DNA of 60,762 nt. Origin: Shewanella hafniensis (GTDB taxonomy: Bacteria > Pseudomonadota > Gammaproteobacteria > Enterobacterales > Shewanellaceae). Every line of letters starts with the position of its first letter. The stretch's first letter is position 1. The DNA is taken from assembly GCF_019655335.1 (NCBI RefSeq), contig NZ_BPFD01000020.1, positions 1 to 60,762 on the forward strand, written 5' to 3'. The notes beneath the pieces are model-generated. The model had not been told where the DNA came from. It was given only the letters and a program-made list of their open reading frames with translations, and ran no database searches. Of the stretch, positions 56,792 through 60,762 are shown in pieces. The position numbers and the translations under genes are program-made.

Positions 56792-58189
56792 TTAATTCAT
56801 CGCACAGTAGAGGGTTCTTCCATCAACAACACTCGCAGAAACCCTAATAGTTCCATGGACTTCTGCTTCATTGAATACCAGATACTGACCCTCACGCTGA
56901 AAGGGGAATGCCAAAGGTAACAGAGTTGCCGCCTCAATGCCCTCACAATAATTTTGTACTGGAACATCGAGTAATGGACTGCCACTTACTGACAAGTTAC
57001 TAAATTGCGCGCTCATCCCTAGGTAGGCTTGTGTCATTTCATCTTGGTACGGCACAACATAAAAACCAGAACGCACATCACCCACATCAATAAAACTACT
57101 GCTATCGCTCACGCTCGGCATAACCAATAACGGCACCCTAACGTCCTGTACATTCAATAATAGCTGAGACAATTTCGCTTGAGTGGCTGGATAATACGCC
57201 AGCATTTCCTGTAACAATTTCTTCTGTTTACTGCCTTTTCTTGCTACGGGCTGCAGCGGTTTAACGCGATTTAACAGTAAATCTAGCGGTAACATGCCCG
57301 ACATAACAGACTCTTTCCACACGTAAGCGTCTTGAGTGCTATCCAGCAATATGCCAGCCAGAGCACCGATATTTTCCGCCTCCGCTGTCCAACCACCCAA
57401 CATCTTTCTCTGCTGGTAATAGTCGTGCACATATTGGGTCAATATTTGCTGATAACCGAGTAAGGTTTGATTTTGGCTCAAGATACGTGCGCCAGCTGCC
57501 AATTCAACATACTTAGCGCTGCCCTCGACGAGATCGTTGATGTAACCGACTCTATCCTCGTTCGGCGCAATTTGACGCCATTGCTGCAACCAATAGGCCG
57601 CATGGCTCAAGTGTAATAACTGCTGTTCGGGCTGTGCCAGCGCCGCCATTAAGGCATCAAATAACTGTAAACGGTAATAGCGGGCATCGAGGCTGAGCGG
57701 GAACACTTCGCCCTCGTAACGCCTCCCCTCCTCTAACACGCGCCATTCGGATTGTGCATAAAAGTGGAAAGCTTCATGCAGACCATTACTGGCCCAGATT
57801 AAAAAGGCTAAATCCGTGGGCTTAGTGTCAGCGCTAAATTGGATGTTTGGCGCCTCGAGTTGGATTAACACCCCAGGTTGGCCTTGATATTGCGGGAAGC
57901 CGAAATTAATCGACAAGCCAGACTGTAGGTTAACCGACTCTAAGACGCTGTTATCTTGGATGATTTCACCGCCTGGCTGACGTAGCCAAACGTTGCCGCC
58001 ATAACTAAAGAGGTGCACTTTATCTTCGAGGCGAAAACCCGGCCACAGAGCTTCGCTCTGGCGACTATTCTGCGCCATAAAATCGAGGTAAAGACGGGCG
58101 AGTTGTTCCGGAGAGGCTTCATCGGCAAACGCGGAGGTAGCGGCAGAGACACCTAAAAGCCATAGGATCACTACCATAATATTTTTCAT
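56792..58189 (-). CDS. secreted protein with an HExxH metallopeptidase-like motif
   Basis: The 465-residue protein has a signal peptide (cleaved after SAFA). It contains HEAFH (residues 138-142) and, about 80 residues later, VEGSAKYVE (Glu222), the spacing of zinc metallopeptidases of the gluzincin type. No full family was recognised. It is followed by the acyltransferase-3 gene with a two-base gap. A link between the secreted protein and envelope acylation is inferred from this pairing. Confidence 0.72.
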   Translation of the reverse strand: MKNIMVVILWLLGVSAATSAFADEASPEQLARLYLDFMAQNSRQSEALWPGFRLEDKVHLFSYGGNVWLRQPGGEIIQDNSVLESVNLQSGLSINFGFPQYQGQPGVLIQLEAPNIQFSADTKPTDLAFLIWASNGLHEAFHFYAQSEWRVLEEGRRYEGEVFPLSLDARYYRLQLFDALMAALAQPEQQLLHLSHAAYWLQQWRQIAPNEDRVGYINDLVEGSAKYVELAAGARILSQNQTLLGYQQILTQYVHDYYQQRKMLGGWTAEAENIGALAGILLDSTQDAYVWKESVMSGMLPLDLLLNRVKPLQPVARKGSKQKKLLQEMLAYYPATQAKLSQLLLNVQDVRVPLLVMPSVSDSSSFIDVGDVRSGFYVVPYQDEMTQAYLGMSAQFSNLSVSGSPLLDVPVQNYCEGIEAATLLPLAFPFQREGQYLVFNEAEVHGTIRVSASVVDGRTLYCAMN

Positions 58190-58382
58190 TTATCTGCCTA
58201 AACAAACACAAGGGGTTTACAAAACAGCGCTAGCATATAGCGCAATCAAGCAATAGTGAAACGTTTGCAAAAAAATATTTTTCCCTTAAAAAAGCTAAGG
58301 TAAAACCAAATCAACGACTCCTAATAAAATCATATTTTTAGCGCAATTTAGCATCACTTAGGTCTTGGCGAGCACATTAGGC

Positions 58383-58733
58383 TTAAACCTTAGGTTCCGT
58401 CGGTTTATCGCCAAACCAGAGTGCCAGTTTATCCGCCGCGAGGGATTTGACTTCGTCATCAATATATAAGGTCACCATAGTCAAAGCGGCGGCAAGCGCC
58501 CCTAAATCGTCGGTAAAACCCACTAAAGGTGTGAGATCGGGAATCGCATCTAAGGGAGAAATAAAATACGCCAAGGCGCCGAAGATGACAGACTTGGCCC
58601 ATTTAGGCGTATTTGGCTGCTGCGCCGCATAATAAAGCCACAGGGCACGCTCAATCACTTCCCTGCCCGCCTGACGGCTAAAGAGTTTAACCTTGTTCCA
58701 AAATCCGCTGTCAGTAAATTGTTCATCCGCCAT
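58383..58733 (-). CDS. YkvA family (DUF1232) protein
   Basis: The 116-residue protein carries the DUF1232 core FGALAYFISPLDAIPDLTPLVGFTDDLGAL, quoted here as pattern: YFISPLDAIPD. It probably has one or two membrane-associated helices. The function is unknown. It lies 50 bases past the AraC gene on the same strand. Confidence 0.86.
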   Translation of the reverse strand: MADEQFTDSGFWNKVKLFSRQAGREVIERALWLYYAAQQPNTPKWAKSVIFGALAYFISPLDAIPDLTPLVGFTDDLGALAAALTMVTLYIDDEVKSLAADKLALWFGDKPTEPKV

Positions 58734-58782
58734 TATATCGCTCCTGCAGCTTGAGATTGTTTGAGTATCAATCTATTCCTCC

Positions 58783-59541
58783 TCACAGTGTACGACGATA
58801 AGCCGCTGGGGTCAGGCCAAATTGTTGCTTAAAACGTAAGGAAAACTTTTCCGCCGATTGATAACCACAAGCTAAAGCCACTTGTAGTAATGGCTCGCCC
58901 GAGTTTTGCAACATGGCCAAACCATGGCTCAGCCGGACTTCAACTAATAATTGCCTGAAACTGGTGTCTTCTAATGCCAATTTACGCCTAAGGCTGGCCG
59001 TGCTCATGTGTAACTTGTCGGCAATCTCCTCCTGCTGCCATGGCGCAGCCGGACTCACACTCATTAAAGCCAAGGCCGCTTGAGTCACGCTGCGTTGCGT
59101 GTGGCCATATAACCAGTTCACACTGCGTTTATCCGGCAAACTAAGCAGTAACGCAGCCAGATAATGCAGCTGAACAGAATCAGCCAGCGACAAGCTCAAA
59201 CTCTGTAATAACGCATTCCAAGCTAAGTCCACCGCGCGCGATACGTTTTGGACCGGCATAGGATCGCGCCAATCGGCCGTGCTCAATAAAATGCCTTGGG
59301 GTAAATCGTGGGGAAGCAACAATTGCACCGCCCTATAGCGCCCAAGAAAAGGTCGATTCACAAAGCTAATATGCGAACCCGCAGGAATTAACAGTAACTG
59401 ACCTTGTCCTACCAAAACGGATTCATCTTGCCAGAGTAAAGACTTTTCCCCATGGATAACCCGAATAATCGATGGCTGGTGCACAGGTACTTGAGATAAA
59501 GATTGTGCCTGCTTCGAATCATATTCAAACAAACGGATCAT
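58783..59541 (-). CDS. AraC-family transcriptional regulator
   Basis: The 252-residue protein has a cupin-like N-terminal domain and a C-terminal pair of helix-turn-helix motifs (EIADKLHMSTASLRRKLA and LQVALACGYQSAEKFSLRFK). The regulated genes are unknown, though the adjacent YbhB-like or YkvA gene may be among them. It starts 24 bases after the ybhB-like stop on the same strand. Confidence 0.87.
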   Translation of the reverse strand: MIRLFEYDSKQAQSLSQVPVHQPSIIRVIHGEKSLLWQDESVLVGQGQLLLIPAGSHISFVNRPFLGRYRAVQLLLPHDLPQGILLSTADWRDPMPVQNVSRAVDLAWNALLQSLSLSLADSVQLHYLAALLLSLPDKRSVNWLYGHTQRSVTQAALALMSVSPAAPWQQEEIADKLHMSTASLRRKLALEDTSFRQLLVEVRLSHGLAMLQNSGEPLLQVALACGYQSAEKFSLRFKQQFGLTPAAYRRTL

Positions 59542-59565
59542 GATACCAGCCTAATTATCAATAGA

Positions 59566-60105
59566 TTATCTGTTATATACCGCAGTCAACTTGGCACTAC
59601 CTAAGGCTTGTGCTCTAAGCATAAAGCCTAATAATGCAGGGCTAGCGTCCTTTGGCAACTCTAATGCGCTGGGCAATGCCCACACAATGAATTCATACCT
59701 GTGTACGCCATGACCTTCGGGCGGACAAGCGCCACCAAAGTCGGTGGTGCCAAAGTCGTTCTTCAAGGCAATAGCGCCTTTGGGCAGTGTATCGGCATGC
59801 GAACCCGCGCCCTGCGTCAATGATGTTTGCGCTGCGGGTAAGTTATATACCGCCCAGTGCCACCAACCGCTGCCCGTTGGCGCATCAGGATCATAGGCCG
59901 TCACCGCAAACGCTTTCGTCCCCACAGGTATGTCAGTCCAAGTCAGTTGCGGCGAAATGTTTTCACCTTGGCAACCAAATCCATTAAATACTAATTGTGA
60001 TGTAAGTTTATTGCCCTCGCTCATATCTTTGCTCGTTAACGACATAGCATGCGCCTGTCCAAATAAGCCCAACATTAAACTTGCCCCTAGCCACCATTTA
60101 TTCAT
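59566..60105 (-). CDS. YbhB/YbcL family (Raf-kinase-inhibitor-like) exported protein
   Basis: The 179-residue protein has a signal peptide (about 20 residues, AHAMS) and the phosphatidylethanolamine-binding-protein fold: GENISPQLTWTDIPVGTKAF, YDPDAPTGSGWWHWAVYNLP and GVHRYEFIVWAL. E. coli relatives are of unclear function. It is the first gene of a likely ybhB-araC-ykvA group. Confidence 0.88.
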   Translation of the reverse strand: MNKWWLGASLMLGLFGQAHAMSLTSKDMSEGNKLTSQLVFNGFGCQGENISPQLTWTDIPVGTKAFAVTAYDPDAPTGSGWWHWAVYNLPAAQTSLTQGAGSHADTLPKGAIALKNDFGTTDFGGACPPEGHGVHRYEFIVWALPSALELPKDASPALLGFMLRAQALGSAKLTAVYNR

Positions 60106-60648
60106 GTCTATCTCCCATTAATGTTTCGACCAGACTAATTTACGTCAACCTAAAAGATAACATCTGCCCTAAAACGGCAACTTTCTGCCCGAAATGCTCA
60201 AATGTGAGAAAAAAACTGTCATTTTTGCAATTTTTTAGCATGAAGGTGATTTTGTAAAGAGAATTTATGCATAACCATGCAAGGGCGGTATGCGGTATAA
60301 ATCGAGATGCTTATTACCACAGCATGTTAATTAAGATTAGAAAAAAACAATAAGAAAATTTATGCAAAAAATATTATTTAAATAACACTGACAATATTTA
60401 CTTTCATAATTTAGATAAAGATACTTAAGTATGATTGACTCAATTTAATATTGATAAAACAAGTTAAATTTAAGTACCAATTATTAAAAAGTAAGACATA
60501 GGTCATGATTTTATTTATAACTCGCATATAAACTTCACTCCGTAATAAAACCTAACTGTTTTCTCTAAGTCATAATGGAGTCGTATATGAAGAGGAAATC
60601 TAAAATAATGGCGCATATCCGGCGCACGCGGCATACTGAAGGATCCCC
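60106..60648. other. A/T-rich intergenic region
   Basis: The stretch 60220-60530 is very A/T-rich. No large gene lies here. It holds the promoter of the ybhB-like gene and, at its right end, a short candidate frame listed separately. Confidence 0.5.
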
Positions 60649-60670
60649 TCATAAATCAGCCATAGCATAG
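60587..60670 (+). CDS. candidate 27-residue basic peptide
   Basis: An ATG with GGAG seven bases ahead opens a 27-codon frame rich in Arg, Lys and His (MKRKSKIMAHIRRTRH). It ends over the 3' end of the convergent gene at 60649. The ribosome-binding site is good, but nothing else supports it. Confidence 0.3.
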   Translation: MKRKSKIMAHIRRTRHTEGSPHKSAIA

Positions 60671-60762
60671 CCATATTTGAGCAACTGATTGGCGAATAAT
60701 ACCCAGGCCGCCAGCAATTCTTTCTCCGTGATTTGATAATCAGGCCGCCTGAGTACCTCCAA
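60649..60762 (-). CDS. 3' end of a gene running off the window
   Basis: The last 37 codons of a minus-strand gene (ITEKELLAAWVLFANQLLK; ends YGYAMADL) are inside the window. I do not recognise the family from this tail. It should be partial at its 5' end. Confidence 0.6.
   Translation of the reverse strand: MEVLRRPDYQITEKELLAAWVLFANQLLKYGYAMADL

Overview
The window looks like chromosomal DNA of a marine or freshwater gammaproteobacterium, almost certainly Shewanella. The evidence is a GntR-type prpR-prpB-prpC-acnD-prpF methylcitrate cluster, an enterobacterial-style ilvGMDA operon with a leader peptide, an ilvC/ilvY divergon, dsbA next to srkA, and several c-di-GMP proteins. The species cannot be read from the sequence alone. 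No tRNA, rRNA, CRISPR array or intact insertion sequence was seen.

Region by region. 1-12 kb (mostly minus strand): a small lipoprotein and a class V aminotransferase; the ilvL-ilvG-ilvM-ilvD-ilvA operon with an attenuator (leader peptide found at 7467-7553); ilvC with divergent ilvY; a CNNM/CBS membrane protein of the PaeA/YtfL type. 12.7-15.6 kb: a periplasmic binding protein followed by a GAF-GGDEF sensor cyclase broken by one extra base in a homopolymer. 15.6-18.6 kb: long non-coding stretches flank a two-gene HipA-like kinase plus DUF3037 module that ends in a strong terminator. 18.6-22.1 kb: yifB/comM and two tandem YihG-like acyltransferases. 22.1-29.7 kb: a truncated DUF523 relic, three PrpR-like palindromes, and the propionate (2-methylcitrate) operon. 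30-34.6 kb: a very large propeller-PAS-GGDEF-EAL sensor. 34.6-43 kb: ilvE, rof, ridA, an NhaC-type antiporter, zapB, ytfK, a candidate small RNA, dsbA, srkA, a DUF3630 protein, selO and a lipoprotein. 43-47 kb: mostly small or poorly known genes (membrane-anchored protein, DsrE-like, NO-associated YgbA-like, orphan 7TM protein, SYLF lipid-binding protein). 47.4-54.2 kb: accessory-looking region with phzF, a MocR regulator divergent from a flavin reductase, then a double-thioredoxin-fold protein and a ScsB/DsbD transporter. 54.4 kb to the end: GNAT, a secreted protein, an acyltransferase-3 plus HExxH-protein pair, YkvA, AraC, YbhB and the 3' end of one more gene.

How the genes connect. Branched-chain amino acid synthesis is nearly complete here (ilvGMDA, ilvC, ilvE), with ridA nearby to clear the enamine made by IlvA. 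Isoleucine and valine breakdown yields propionyl-CoA, which the prp cluster would burn. Thiol-disulfide systems appear twice: DsbA in the core part, and the TlpA-like/ScsB pair in the accessory part. The least explained parts are the HipA-like/DUF3037 module, the broken sensor cyclase, the candidate small RNA near 38.95 kb, the atypical thioredoxin/ScsB locus with its own MocR regulator, and the secreted HExxH protein paired with a membrane acyltransferase.
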